From: Ignavibacteriales bacterium
Lineage (GTDB): Bacteria > Bacteroidota > Ignavibacteria > Ignavibacteriales > Melioribacteraceae
Direction of reading: 5' to 3'
Length of the DNA: 64,000 nt
Assembly: GCA_026390775.1 (NCBI GenBank)
Contig: JAPLFF010000008.1
Span: 66,361-130,360, forward strand
Shown here piece by piece: positions 1-9,134 of this stretch; positions within the stretch are counted from its first letter, which is position 1, and the number at the start of each line of letters is the position of its first letter. Made by a program: the position numbers and the translations under genes. Below the pieces are notes generated by a model. That model did not search any database. It was not told the origin of the DNA and was given only the letters and a program-made list of their open reading frames with translations.

Positions 1-33
1 CATCAATTGTTCTTCTGTGAATTCGAAGTTCAT
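1..33 (-). CDS. Acyl-CoA dehydrogenase, N-terminal fragment (partial)
   Basis: The reverse strand starts an ATG at 33 and reads MNFEFTEEQLM before leaving the window. That is the typical opening of acyl-CoA dehydrogenases, whose first helix commonly reads like MxFxLTEEQ. A purine-rich AGGAAAGG lies directly upstream and serves as ribosome binding site. Only 11 codons are visible, so the family call rests on this short motif and the good Shine-Dalgarno. The gene diverges from rlmN. Confidence 0.5.
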   Translation of the reverse strand, partial: MNFEFTEEQLM

Positions 34-120
34 CCTTTCCTCTTATTAATCTAATTTTTATTAGTTGTTTACATTTTAAAACTACTGAAAGGATTTCAAA
101 TATCAAATCCTCATTCTAAT

Positions 121-152
121 ACTAAGGCACTAAGGAACTGAGGCACTCAGTA
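121..152 (+). repeat. Degenerate 8-bp tandem repeat upstream of rlmN
   Basis: Four imperfect octamers of the ACTAAGGC/ACTGAGGC type follow one another in the divergent intergenic region between the acyl-CoA dehydrogenase start and rlmN. No protein-coding role is seen. It resembles the short tandem repeats found inside three nearby genes (390-405, 1648-1671, 10597-10617). Confidence 0.5.
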
Positions 153-198
153 ACTTCTATCTTTGTCACTTTCCATCTTGATCTCTATATTTGTTTCA

Positions 199-1263
199 AT
201 GAATATCAATAACAAGAAAATACAACTTAAAGGACTAACACTTCCGGAACTTGAAGAGTATTTCGTTTCAATCGGCGAACCAAAGTTCAGAGGCAAACAA
301 GTCTTTAATTGGATGTATAATCATCTTGCTACTGATTTTTCCGAAATGGGGAATATTTCAAAAGAGCTTAGACAAAAACTTACTGCAACCTGCAAACTGC
401 AAACTCTAAACTTAGTAACTACTCAAAATTCACCATCAACCGGAACAAAAAAATATTTGTTTGCAACACATGATGAACGGAAGATCGAATCGGTCGTAAT
501 TCCAGAAAAAGAAAGAAATACACTTTGTATCTCCACTCAAGTCGGCTGCCCGCTTGATTGTAAATTTTGCGCAACAGGACTAATGGGTTATAAAAGAAAC
601 CTTTCTGTTGGCGAAGTTGTGGATCAATATCTTCTAACAGCTAAAGAACATGGTAAAAAAAATATTACCAATATCGTTTATATGGGGATGGGTGAACCTC
701 TTCTTAATTACGAAACAACATTAAAGTCGGTAGAAATTTTTACACACGAGCTTACAAAAGGATTGAGCAGATTGCGCATTACGATTTCGACTGCTGGCAT
801 AGCACCAAGAATAAAAGATCTTGCCGATCGCAGTGTTCGTGTTAAACTTGCTCTCTCACTTCATTCCGGATTTGAAGATATTAGAAGTATGATAATGCCC
901 ATAAATAAAAAATATTCTCTCAAAGAAAATCTTGAAGCTCTAAAATATTATGCAAAGAAAACAAAAACACGAATCACTTTTGAATACACAATGCTGAAAG
1001 ATATCAACGACCGTTACGAAGATATAAAAGCGCTTACTAAAATTTGCAGTTCTATTCCGTCAAAAATTAATATCATTCCTTTCAACAGTATAAAACATAT
1101 GGCCCCGGAAGGTATTTCTTCCAAACTTGAACCCACACCGTCAATAGAGATACATCAATTTGCAGATAGCCTCCGCAATAACAATATCACAGTTATGATC
1201 CGCGAAACACAGGGCGATGATATAGCGGCGGCATGCGGACAGTTGGCAGTTAAAATAAATTAG
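199..1263 (+). CDS. rlmN: 23S rRNA (adenine2503-C2)/tRNA methyltransferase RlmN
   Basis: A radical-SAM enzyme that methylates C2 of A2503 in 23S rRNA and of A37 in some tRNAs. The 4Fe-4S motif is CPLDCKFC (C-x3-C-x2-C), preceded by the conserved region ending in CISTQVG. The SAM-binding YMGMGEPLLNY, the RITISTAG segment and the C-terminal RETQGDDIAAACGQL containing the second catalytic cysteine are all present. I chose the ATG at 199 (MNINNKKIQLKG, about 354 residues) over an upstream TTG at 163, whose extra residues do not resemble the family. A 7-bp tandem repeat lies in frame at 390-405. The gene converges on mocA with a 14-bp overlap of the 3' ends. Confidence 0.96.
   Translation: MNINNKKIQLKGLTLPELEEYFVSIGEPKFRGKQVFNWMYNHLATDFSEMGNISKELRQKLTATCKLQTLNLVTTQNSPSTGTKKYLFATHDERKIESVVIPEKERNTLCISTQVGCPLDCKFCATGLMGYKRNLSVGEVVDQYLLTAKEHGKKNITNIVYMGMGEPLLNYETTLKSVEIFTHELTKGLSRLRITISTAGIAPRIKDLADRSVRVKLALSLHSGFEDIRSMIMPINKKYSLKENLEALKYYAKKTKTRITFEYTMLKDINDRYEDIKALTKICSSIPSKINIIPFNSIKHMAPEGISSKLEPTPSIEIHQFADSLRNNNITVMIRETQGDDIAAACGQLAVKIN
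390..405 (+). repeat. 7-bp tandem repeat (CTGCAAA) inside rlmN
   Basis: Two copies of CTGCAAA followed by CT lie within the coding sequence, encoding the segment around CKLQTL in a variable part of RlmN ahead of the catalytic domain. The unit is not a multiple of three, so gain or loss of one copy would shift the frame. The same heptamer occurs with three copies in the convergent gene at 1648-1671. Confidence 0.7.
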
Positions 1264-1852
1264 GGAGGAAAAAATTTTGCATATCTTCGGGTGTATCAAA
1301 ATCTTTTAAAATTTGGGAGTAACCACACTCCCATTTTTTTGTCTTCGTATTTCCATCGTCTCTAATCAATCGAAGTGAAGAAGAAGAATCTGCTGTTAAA
1401 ATTTTTTCGAATATATTTTTCTTAAATAAAACCGGATGACCTTCTTTTCCGTTATAACATGGCTGTATCCAATCATAATTATCATCGATTTTGGAAATTA
1501 GTTCACAATAAAATTTTTCTTCATGAAACGGCTGATCTACAAAATGATATATGATCCAATCCGAATCTTTTAATTTCGCCAGTCCGGCTTGAAGTGAAGT
1601 GAGCATACCACACTCATAGTCAGGATTGAAAACACATTCAACTCTATCTGCAAACTGCAAACTGCAAACTGATTTGACTTCATCGCTCTTGAATCCCGTC
1701 ACAACAACAACTCTTTCGCAAACTGTTAAAAGTTTTTCAACTATTGTTACAACAAATGATTTATCCTTGTAAAGCATTAACGGTTTGAATTGTCCCATTC
1801 TTCCGGATAATCCGGCTGAGATTAGCAACCCGTTTATGATCGGCTTACTCAT
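1250..1852 (-). CDS. mocA: MobA/MocA-type molybdenum cofactor nucleotidyltransferase
   Basis: A 200-residue NTP-transferase-like protein. The N-terminus has the nucleotide-binding LISAGLSGRMGQFKPL (G-x-S-x-R-M-G-x-x-K), and IYHFVDQPF carries the metal-binding aspartate of the family. E. coli MocA transfers CMP to the Mo cofactor for the xanthine dehydrogenase family, and YgfJ sits in the comparable E. coli region, so a cofactor-maturation role for the two Mo hydroxylases nearby is inferred. It overlaps the preceding threonine-synthase-like gene by 4 bp, indicating translational coupling. A 7-bp tandem repeat lies at 1648-1671. CMP versus GMP specificity cannot be read from the sequence. Confidence 0.85.
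   Translation of the reverse strand: MSKPIINGLLISAGLSGRMGQFKPLMLYKDKSFVVTIVEKLLTVCERVVVVTGFKSDEVKSVCSLQFADRVECVFNPDYECGMLTSLQAGLAKLKDSDWIIYHFVDQPFHEEKFYCELISKIDDNYDWIQPCYNGKEGHPVLFKKNIFEKILTADSSSSLRLIRDDGNTKTKKWECGYSQILKDFDTPEDMQNFFLPNLF
1648..1671 (-). repeat. 7-bp tandem repeat (CTGCAAA) inside mocA
   Basis: Three perfect copies of CTGCAAA plus a partial fourth (plus-strand reading) lie inside the mocA reading frame, encoding the stretch around SVCSLQFAD. A change of one unit would frameshift the protein roughly one third of the way through. Confidence 0.75.
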
Positions 1853-3114
1853 TTGTTTAATAATTTTTCTTTTAAATATTTTGGTGAGCTCGGTTCGATG
1901 TTAGAATTCCAACTCTTTAGAGCAGAAGTATCCTTCAATCCATTTCCGGTAAAAAGAAGCAGAGCAGTCTGATCATGCAGTTTATTTTGTGAGATGTATT
2001 TTTTGTATGCAGCAAATGTTGATGAAGAAGACGGTTCAATTAAAATTCCATAATTCTGTGCGACAAATTTTTGTGCTTCAAGAATTTCATTGTCGCTCAC
2101 TTGAATCGCTTCGCCTTTAGTTTTTACAATTGAGTCATAAGTCATGTATAAACATCTTGGCGCACCGGCAGAAATTGAATCGGCAATACTTTTAGCAGGC
2201 ATGTATTCGAACTTTTGATCCTTCATATATCTGACTACGGCATTACTTCCTTCAGCTTGAACAGCCATTAATTTTGGAAGTTCTTTAATCCAGCCAAGCT
2301 CTTTCAATTCCCATAATCCTTTATACAATCCGCTTAATACAACACCGTCACCGGTAGGAACAAAAATTAGGTCCGGCATTTTACCTTTGGTTGTCATAAA
2401 AATATCAAATGCTGCAGATTTTTTACCTTCGACAGTAAGCGGATTATAGCCGGTGTTTCTATTGTATAATTTTTTCTCTGAAGAGATTTCCAAACAAGTA
2501 TCGAATGCTAGATCATAGTCGCCGTCAACTAAATAAATTTCAGCTCCGTATGATTGGATCTGAATCCGTTTTGCTTCCGGAATAAGTTTCGGTACAAAGA
2601 TCATTGATTTCAATCCGAGCCGTGCGCAGATTCCCGCTAATGAAGAACCCGCATTCCCGGTTGAAGCTGCGGCAATCTCTTTTATACCAAGCTCTTTTGC
2701 TTTGAGAGCAACCAAACTGGAAGCACGGTCCTTAAATGACAAAGTAGGATTACGTGTGTCATCAAGGACAAAAAAATTATTCCCTTTGAAAGAATATTTT
2801 AATATACAATTTGACGGAAGGGATAATCTCTCTATGTCATTCCGAAGTAGCTCAGCGATTGAGGGATTTTTCAAATCCAGCGGCCATAATAAATTATATT
2901 GCCAAAATCTTCCCGGCTGCAGATTTAGGAATTCCTTTTTCTTGTATTTCTTTTTAATTGATGCATAATCATATTCAACTAAAAGAACCCCACGCAACGG
3001 TTGGTTCTTTTCAATCATGCCGCAAGATGGACAGAGATAGATCAGATTTTTTTCTATCTCATCTTTGCTGTAAGTCTTTCCGCAGTCGAAACATTTGTAG
3101 ATATAATTTTTCAT
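1849..3114 (-). CDS. Threonine-synthase-like PLP-dependent lyase with N-terminal zinc ribbon
   Basis: A fold-type II PLP enzyme of about 421 residues. The N-terminus has a rubredoxin-like ribbon (CFDCGK then CPSCG). The PLP lysine lies in NPTLSFKDRA, and the phosphate-binding loop is AASTGNAGSSLAG, as in threonine synthase. Its position between mocA and a YgeW-type transferase suggests a catabolic ammonia-lyase role on an amino acid released from purine breakdown rather than threonine synthesis; that is inference. I prefer the ATG at 3114 (MKNYIYKCFDCGK). The eight extra residues of a longer frame from 3138 derive from the palindromic repeat at 3121-3190. The gene overlaps mocA by 4 bp. It could instead be the genuine ThrC. 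Confidence 0.75.
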   Translation of the reverse strand: MKNYIYKCFDCGKTYSKDEIEKNLIYLCPSCGMIEKNQPLRGVLLVEYDYASIKKKYKKKEFLNLQPGRFWQYNLLWPLDLKNPSIAELLRNDIERLSLPSNCILKYSFKGNNFFVLDDTRNPTLSFKDRASSLVALKAKELGIKEIAAASTGNAGSSLAGICARLGLKSMIFVPKLIPEAKRIQIQSYGAEIYLVDGDYDLAFDTCLEISSEKKLYNRNTGYNPLTVEGKKSAAFDIFMTTKGKMPDLIFVPTGDGVVLSGLYKGLWELKELGWIKELPKLMAVQAEGSNAVVRYMKDQKFEYMPAKSIADSISAGAPRCLYMTYDSIVKTKGEAIQVSDNEILEAQKFVAQNYGILIEPSSSSTFAAYKKYISQNKLHDQTALLLFTGNGLKDTSALKSWNSNIEPSSPKYLKEKLLNK

Positions 3115-3120
3115 TTTTAA

Positions 3121-3190
3121 TCCTGAGGAGCGAAGCAACGAAGGATCTCATTCTAAGTAATAGAGACTCTTCGCTTCGCTCAGAGTGACT
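3121..3190. repeat. Dispersed palindromic repeat, copy 1
   Basis: Complementary ends (TCCTGAGGAGCGAAG against CTTCGCTTCGCTCAGAG) enclose GAAGGATCTC and GAGACTCTTCGC boxes. A second, inverted copy with the same GGATCTC ... AAGTAA ... CTTCGC layout lies at 12394-12501. It occupies the gap between the carbamoyltransferase and the PLP enzyme. This is a REP/BIME-like intergenic element. Confidence 0.7.
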
Positions 3191-3193
3191 ACG

Positions 3194-4204
3194 TCACATT
3201 GTTAGTCCCATGATTGCTTTTGCTGTATGCAAACGATTTTCTGCTTCATCAAAAACGATTGAAATTTTCGGATCATCGAGAATCTCATCAGTTACTTCAT
3301 TATTTCTATCTGCCGGAAGTGCGTGCATCAATTTTACATTTTTATCTGCAAGTTTAATTCTCTTGTCGTTGCAGATCCAGTCTTTATGTTTCTCAAGATT
3401 ACTTTTCATTTCTTTTTTGCATTGATCTTCATGCGAGAGATAAAATTCTTCATCATAAAATCCAAAGCCGCCCCAATTTTTTGGAATTACAATCTGTGCG
3501 CCTTCAAATGCTTCATCCATATTATTTGTAAAGCGTAAACTTCCTCCGCCTTCTTTTGCATTCTTCTGAGCTTTCTCAACAATATTTTTACTAAGAGGAA
3601 ATTCTTTTGGATGAGCGACCGTTACATCAATTCCGTAACGCGGGAAAAGAAGAATTTGTGTTTGCGGAACGCTCAGCGGTTTTGAGTGCGTTGTTGCGTA
3701 TGCCCAACTAACTGTTACTTTCAAATTTTTTGTGTTTCTACCAAGATGCTCGAAGATCGTCATCAAATCTGCAAGTCCTTGGAATGGATGATAAACATCA
3801 TCTTGCAACGACATGACAGGTTTTCTTGAGTTAGCCGCAAGTTCATTTAAATACTTATTGCCGATTCCGTAGAAACAATTACGGCATGCGATCCCGTGTC
3901 CCATGCGGCTAAGAATTATTGCTGTGTCTTTTGCAACTTCGCCGTGAGTGATCTGCATTTTATCTGGAGTGAGATCATGCGCGTGTCCGCCAAGCTGTGT
4001 CATCCCGGCTTCCATAGAGTTACGCGTGCGTGTTGATTGCTCAAAGAACATCATGAACAATGTTTTATATGGCAGCCAGAGTGTGGGTTCTTCCGCATAG
4101 AATTTCTTTTTCAAATCAAACGCCGTGTCAAAAACTATATCGAGTTCTTCTTTTGCCCAGTTGTCTTCAGTTATAAAATGTCTTCCTCTGAAACGAGTTT
4201 CCAT
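3194..4204 (-). CDS. ygeW: YgeW-type carbamoyltransferase
   Basis: A transcarbamylase-superfamily protein of 336 residues, slightly shorter than E. coli YgeW. The carbamoyl-phosphate motif FEQSTRTRNS is intact, followed by HPFQG (the HPxQ motif) and the C-terminal HALPAD loop, which replaces the HCLP of ornithine transcarbamylase. The opening RFRGRHFITEDNW and the insertion around MTQLGGHAHDL are typical of YgeW rather than ornithine or aspartate transcarbamylases. In E. coli the gene sits with ygeX, ygeY and ssnA. The likely role is phosphorolysis or transfer of a carbamoyl group from a ureido intermediate of purine degradation (inference). ygeY lies 25 bp upstream in the same orientation. 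Confidence 0.88.
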   Translation of the reverse strand: METRFRGRHFITEDNWAKEELDIVFDTAFDLKKKFYAEEPTLWLPYKTLFMMFFEQSTRTRNSMEAGMTQLGGHAHDLTPDKMQITHGEVAKDTAIILSRMGHGIACRNCFYGIGNKYLNELAANSRKPVMSLQDDVYHPFQGLADLMTIFEHLGRNTKNLKVTVSWAYATTHSKPLSVPQTQILLFPRYGIDVTVAHPKEFPLSKNIVEKAQKNAKEGGGSLRFTNNMDEAFEGAQIVIPKNWGGFGFYDEEFYLSHEDQCKKEMKSNLEKHKDWICNDKRIKLADKNVKLMHALPADRNNEVTDEILDDPKISIVFDEAENRLHTAKAIMGLTM

Positions 4205-4229
4205 TATTCCTCCAATAAGAAATATTCAG

Positions 4230-5429
4230 TTACTTAATTCTCTCTATTAACTCAAACGGAAAGAGCGAATAAAACTTTGTTGCCTTCAGCAAATCATTCA
4301 ATACAAGTTCTTCTTTCGATGAGTGAGAAAGTTCTTCTTTACCCGGCGCAAAACCGATTGTCGGAATTCCAAAATGTCCGGCAGTTGCAACTCCGTTAGT
4401 AGAGAAACTCCATACACCGCTCTTCGCTTTTCCGATTGCTTCCTTAGAAGTTTTCATTGCAGCATCAACTAACGGATGTTTCTCATCATAAACCCACGTA
4501 GGGAAATATGCCTCTTGTGAAAACTTCGTTCCTTTCCAGCTTGTTCCTTCAACATTTGGAATGGAAATTTTTGCATCGCTCTTATGCTTTTTGATAATCG
4601 CTTTTAATTCTTTCACAACAGAATTTTTATTTTCTCCGATCGTCATTCTTCTATCAAGATGAATCTGGCAATAATCCGAGACCGAACAAGTTGACGGTGC
4701 TTTGGAAATAACTTGGCTAACAGTTATTGAACCCTTACCAAGTGGTTGTTTGGGTTTTAATTTTTTATCAAGTTTTTCTATTTCAGAAATTATCGGCTGC
4801 ATTTTATAGATCGCATTAATTCCTTTTTGATTATGTGCGCCGTGTGCAGATTTTCCCGTTGCAGTAATTTTCAATTCCATTCTTCCGCGTTGTCCGAGGT
4901 AAACTTTTAGATCGGTCGGTTCGCCAAGTAAAACATAATCCGGTTTGATTCCTTCATTGGCGATTATATGATAAAGCGGATAACCGTCTGCATCTTCTTC
5001 AAGCACTGAACCGACAACATAAAGAGTGAATGGAAAATCATTTCCGTAAACCGCTTTCAAAACTTTTCCCGCGATCATAAATCCAGCCATAGCGGGCTTC
5101 TCATCAACAACTCCGCGTCCGTACATTTTTCCGTTTACGATTTCTCCGGCAAATGGCGGATGCGCCCAAGTTTCAGTATCGGTAACTTTCACTGTGTCAA
5201 CGTGTGCGTCAAACATAATTTTTATTGGTCCGTTGCCGATTCTTCCCACCGCATTTCCAAACCCGTCATGAAACGCATCGTCAAATCCGTATTCTTTCAT
5301 CTTAGAAACAATGAACTCAACAATTTCTTTTTCTTCACCGCTGTAGCTTTTAATTTGAATTAATTTTTGAATAAGAGAAAATAAATTTTCTTTCTCAGCT
5401 TCAACTGCACTAAATAATTTTTCTTTCAT
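4230..5429 (-). CDS. ygeY: YgeY-type M20 family metallohydrolase
   Basis: A 399-residue M20 peptidase/deacylase-family protein close to the 403-residue YgeY. Metal-site motifs are FDAHVDTV, MYGRGVVDEK, EEDADG and GEPTD, and the C-terminal histidine is in ELSHSSKEE. M20 enzymes hydrolyse amide, ureido or peptide bonds using a di-zinc centre. With YgeW next to it, a ureido or carbamoyl amino acid substrate is plausible (inference). It begins the leftward ygeY-ygeW-PLP-mocA operon, with a 108-bp divergent region separating it from the ygfK-like gene. Confidence 0.88.
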   Translation of the reverse strand: MKEKLFSAVEAEKENLFSLIQKLIQIKSYSGEEKEIVEFIVSKMKEYGFDDAFHDGFGNAVGRIGNGPIKIMFDAHVDTVKVTDTETWAHPPFAGEIVNGKMYGRGVVDEKPAMAGFMIAGKVLKAVYGNDFPFTLYVVGSVLEEDADGYPLYHIIANEGIKPDYVLLGEPTDLKVYLGQRGRMELKITATGKSAHGAHNQKGINAIYKMQPIISEIEKLDKKLKPKQPLGKGSITVSQVISKAPSTCSVSDYCQIHLDRRMTIGENKNSVVKELKAIIKKHKSDAKISIPNVEGTSWKGTKFSQEAYFPTWVYDEKHPLVDAAMKTSKEAIGKAKSGVWSFSTNGVATAGHFGIPTIGFAPGKEELSHSSKEELVLNDLLKATKFYSLFPFELIERIK

Positions 5430-5485
5430 GCTTATTCCAATTCAGTTTTATGACTAACAAAATTACAAAATTGTCTAAACACTTA

Positions 5486-5498
5486 ATACCGGTATACC
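5486..5498. promoter_or_regulatory. Overlapping palindromes in the ygeY/ygfK divergent promoter region
   Basis: The 108-bp divergent gap contains the perfect 10-bp palindrome ATACCGGTAT overlapping the 8-bp palindrome GGTATACC. An AT-rich TTATATTTATAATG follows just before ygfK and could hold a -10 element. A regulator binding here could control both arms of the island. No regulator gene is seen nearby, so this is tentative. Confidence 0.25.
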
Positions 5499-5537
5499 TT
5501 ATATTTATAATGTTCAAGAAAAAAAACTGGAAATTTC

Positions 5538-8500
5538 ATGTCAGATAAAATGCAGCCGATTCCTTTCCAAAATTTATTGGACTGGATATTTCAAGAGTAC
5601 GTTAACCAGAAATCCATCTTCGGGATTCCATCTTCAAAATTTTATTATGTTAAAGAAAAGGGGAATGACAAGATATTTGATGAATGTCTTGAAACTCCGA
5701 TCGGTCCTGCTGCCGGTCCGCATACTCAACTAACTCAAAATATAATCTGCGCATACTTAACCGGAGGCAGATTTTTTGAACTCAAGACAGTTCAAAAGCT
5801 GGACGACTTAAAGATTGATAAGCCGTGCATTGATGCAACAGATGAAGGTTATAATGTTGAGTGGTCGCAAGAACTGAAGCTTGATGAATCGTATGATGAA
5901 TATGTTAAAGCCTGGTTTCTAATTCATTTGATAAAAGTTCTGTTCGGGCTCTCGAAATCCAAAAGAGGATTTGTTTTCAATATGAGTGTTGGTTATGACC
6001 TTGATGGAATCAAAACTCAACGAATGGATAGATTCATTGAAGAACTAAAGGATGCATCTAAGAATGAATTATTCACTAAGTACAAATCAGTTTTAATAGA
6101 TCAGCTAAACAGTACTGATGTATTCAAATTGCTTGAGACCAGATTTGGAATTACTAGTAACAAACGTGATGAAATCATTCTGAACATAGAAAACATTTCA
6201 CCACATATATCTAATTCGGTTACACTTTCAACAATGCACGGCTGCCCTCCTCATGAAATTGAAGCTATTGCAAAATATCTTATCCAGGAAAAAGGATTAC
6301 ACACTTACGTAAAATTAAATCCGACTCTTTTAGGATATGATTTTGTAAATGATACTCTGCATAAACTCGGATATAAATATATCCATCTTGACAAGAATTC
6401 TTTCGATCACGACATTCAATATCAAGATGCTATTCCTATGATTAATAGATTAAGATCGTTTGCTTCTGCATACAATAAAACTTTCGGGATTAAACTTTCC
6501 AACACGCTTGGAGTGAAAAATACAATTAAAGCATTACCTGGCGATGATATGTATATGTCAGGCAGATCGCTTTACCCGCTTACAATAAATCTTGCATACA
6601 AATTAGCTAACGAATTCAATGGTGAAATAAATATTTCTTATTCTGGCGGAGCCAATATCAATAACATAAAAGAAATATTAGAAACCGGAATAAGACCGGT
6701 TACTTTTGCTACAGAATTATTGAAACCCGGCGGATATTTACGTCTTTCACAAATTGCAGAAACGGTCGAAAAGAATTCATCAAAGTTCGAACATAGTTTT
6801 AAAAAAAATACTGCTCACCTGAAAATTTTAGCAGAAGCATCTCTATCAGATAAAAACTATTCTAAAGAGAAACGTGAAATTAATTCTATAAAGATTCCTA
6901 AAACTCTTCCGGTTTTTGATTGTTACATCGCTCCATGTCAAGAAGCATGTCCGATACATCAAGATGTTGCATCGTATATTAAATTAGTTGAACAAAAACG
7001 ATACGAAGAAGCATACGAGTTGATCATTTCAAAAAATCCGTTACCTCACATAACAGGTTACATTTGCGACCATCAATGCATGTTCCATTGCACACGTTGG
7101 GATTATGATGAGCCGGTGTTGATTCGTGATCTTAAGAAGGAAGCAGCTCTTAATGGTTTTGATTTATACATAAAAAAATTCAAGAATGATCTTTCATTTA
7201 ATCAGAATAAAATAAAAGTTGCAGTTATTGGAGCGGGACCATCTGGCTTATCTGCCGCATATTTTTTAGCCAAAGCCGGATTTAATGTAACAATTTTCGA
7301 AAAAGAAATGAATGCCGGCGGTATAGTTCAAAATGTATTACCAAGATTCCGTTTGCCAAAAGAAGCAATAGAAAAAGATATTGAGTTTATCGAAAAACAT
7401 GGAATCAGATTTGTTTTTGGTTTTAATCCAAATTTCTCAGTTGATAAACTGAAAAAAGAAGGATATAAATATATCTACATAGCAATCGGAGCTGAGACAT
7501 CAAACAAAATTAAGATTGATGGTGATAATGGAAATATTTTTGATGCGATTGAATTCTTGAAAGATTATCACAATGATCAATTTATAAAGCCCGGCAAAAG
7601 TGTTGCTGTTATTGGCGGCGGTAATTCGGCAATGGATAGCGCACGTGCTGCAACTCGTTATAAAGGAGTTAAAAAAGTTTACCTGATCTACCGTAGAACA
7701 AAAGAACAAATGCCGGCAGATAAAGAAGAATTTTTTGCTGCACTTAAAGATGGAGTTGAGTTTAGAGAACTGCTGCTTCCTATCAGATTTAACAACGGAC
7801 TTCTAGTTTGTCAGAAAATGAAACTGAGCGAGACTGGATCTGATGGAAGAAAAAATGTATTGCCGATTGATGGCGAGTATGAAGAAATTAAAATTGATTC
7901 CGTAATCTCTGCAATCGGTGAAAACGTTGATACGGAATTTTTGACAAAAAATAAAATTCTATTAGAAAATAACAGAGTGAAAGTTACCGAGTCTAATGAG
8001 ACGATGATAGAAAATGTTTTCATTGGCGGTGATGCGCTGAGAGGACCATCTACCGTAGTAGAATCAATTGCAGATGGAAAGAAAGCGGCAGAAGCAATCA
8101 TTAAGAAAGAAAATGTTAAGGTCGGGCAGTACTCTGCTAAAAATTATTTTGTCAATGATCAACAACTTTTTGAAGACATAAGAAAAAGAAAGGGTGAAAT
8201 TGCAAATCAATCTAATACAAATTTTATTATTGAAGCCGGAAGGTGTTTAGGATGCAATTTTATCTGCAATAAATGCGTTGAGGTCTGCCCGAACCGTGCC
8301 AATGTTGCAATAATATCGAATTCAGATTCCTTTAAAGATCAATATCAGATTATCCATCTTGATCAACTATGCAACGAGTGCGGCAACTGCGAAACTTTTT
8401 GCCCTTACCAAGGTGCACCATATAAAGAGAAGTTCACATTTTTTAAGAGTAAAAATGATTATACTCAAAGCACTAACGAAGGTTTTTACTTTGATGAGAA

Positions 8501-8657
8501 TAAAAATCTAACGACAGTAAATATAAGATTGAGATCTGAGACTGGAACGATTCTTTTTGATAATCACGGAGAAGTTGTTCAAACAACAATCAGTACTCGA
8601 AACGAACTAATTCAATTAATTAAAATATTTCGGAAGGATTATTCTTTTCTAATTTGA
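5538..8657 (+). CDS. ygfK: YgfK-type Fe-S flavoprotein (putative selenate reductase subunit family)
   Basis: A 1039-residue multidomain oxidoreductase matching E. coli YgfK in length and order. Residues about 1-440 form a dihydroorotate-dehydrogenase-like barrel ([23 protein letters not shown]). At about 461 comes a GltD-like 4Fe-4S entry module ([10 protein letters not shown]). At about 560 is the FAD site [15 protein letters not shown], and at about 688 the NAD(P)H site [14 protein letters not shown]. From about 902 there are two 4Fe-4S ferredoxin clusters ([16 protein letters not shown] and [12 protein letters not shown]). The architecture resembles dihydropyrimidine dehydrogenase, suggesting reductive handling of a purine-derived ring, but the reaction here is inferred. 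It is convergent with the Mo-hydroxylase operon, with a 6-bp gap between stop codons. Confidence 0.9.
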   Translation: MSDKMQPIPFQNLLDWIFQEYVNQKSIFGIPSSKFYYVKEKGNDKIFDECLETPIGPAAGPHTQLTQNIICAYLTGGRFFELKTVQKLDDLKIDKPCIDATDEGYNVEWSQELKLDESYDEYVKAWFLIHLIKVLFGLSKSKRGFVFNMSVGYDLDGIKTQRMDRFIEELKDASKNELFTKYKSVLIDQLNSTDVFKLLETRFGITSNKRDEIILNIENISPHISNSVTLSTMHGCPPHEIEAIAKYLIQEKGLHTYVKLNPTLLGYDFVNDTLHKLGYKYIHLDKNSFDHDIQYQDAIPMINRLRSFASAYNKTFGIKLSNTLGVKNTIKALPGDDMYMSGRSLYPLTINLAYKLANEFNGEINISYSGGANINNIKEILETGIRPVTFATELLKPGGYLRLSQIAETVEKNSSKFEHSFKKNTAHLKILAEASLSDKNYSKEKREINSIKIPKTLPVFDCYIAPCQEACPIHQDVASYIKLVEQKRYEEAYELIISKNPLPHITGYICDHQCMFHCTRWDYDEPVLIRDLKKEAALNGFDLYIKKFKNDLSFNQNKIKVAVIGAGPSGLSAAYFLAKAGFNVTIFEKEMNAGGIVQNVLPRFRLPKEAIEKDIEFIEKHGIRFVFGFNPNFSVDKLKKEGYKYIYIAIGAETSNKIKIDGDNGNIFDAIEFLKDYHNDQFIKPGKSVAVIGGGNSAMDSARAATRYKGVKKVYLIYRRTKEQMPADKEEFFAALKDGVEFRELLLPIRFNNGLLVCQKMKLSETGSDGRKNVLPIDGEYEEIKIDSVISAIGENVDTEFLTKNKILLENNRVKVTESNETMIENVFIGGDALRGPSTVVESIADGKKAAEAIIKKENVKVGQYSAKNYFVNDQQLFEDIRKRKGEIANQSNTNFIIEAGRCLGCNFICNKCVEVCPNRANVAIISNSDSFKDQYQIIHLDQLCNECGNCETFCPYQGAPYKEKFTFFKSKNDYTQSTNEGFYFDENKNLTTVNIRLRSETGTILFDNHGEVVQTTISTRNELIQLIKIFRKDYSFLI

Positions 8658-8663
8658 GAATAA

Positions 8664-9134
8664 TTAGTGAGCCGTTAATTCTTTTGCGCTTTCACTGATT
8701 GCTTCAATTATTTGTTTGTACCCGGTACATCTGCACAAGTTACCCGCAATTGCATCTTTGATTTCTTCTTCGGTAGGATTTTGATTTTCTTCAAGCAAAG
8801 CATAAGCCGATAAAACCATTGCCGGTGAACAGAATCCGCATTGTACTGCACCATACTTTAAGAAATTTTTTTGAATCGGATGTAATTCATTACCGTTTGC
8901 AATTCCTTCAATTGTAACGATCTCACTTCCTTCAATTTGTGCAGCAAGAATCAGACATGAATTAACCGCTTTTCTATTCAATAATACAGTACATGCACCG
9001 CACTCTCCAACTCCGCATCCTTCCTTTGTTCCGGTTAGATTTAATTTATCTCTGAGTAGATCGAGCAAACGGATACTCGGTTCAGTCTCTACTGTAACTT
9101 GTTTTCCGTTAAGTATGAATTTCAAACTGATCAT
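8664..9134 (-). CDS. Molybdenum hydroxylase [2Fe-2S] subunit (three-subunit type)
   Basis: At 156 residues this is the standard small subunit of a three-gene Mo hydroxylase, like E. coli YgeU or XdhC. The plant-ferredoxin-like cluster is CGVGECGACTVLL plus a downstream cysteine in NSCLI. The second all-alpha cluster is CGFCSPAM with CRCTGY. It passes electrons from the Mo site to the FAD subunit. Its start overlaps the end of the FAD subunit gene by 4 bp, and it is the last gene of the leftward operon. Confidence 0.93.
   Translation of the reverse strand: MISLKFILNGKQVTVETEPSIRLLDLLRDKLNLTGTKEGCGVGECGACTVLLNRKAVNSCLILAAQIEGSEIVTIEGIANGNELHPIQKNFLKYGAVQCGFCSPAMVLSAYALLEENQNPTEEEIKDAIAGNLCRCTGYKQIIEAISESAKELTAH

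Noticed and set aside
7500-8101. Reverse-strand frames inside the ygfK-like gene
   Set aside because: They mirror the real coding frame and have no plausible starts or domains.
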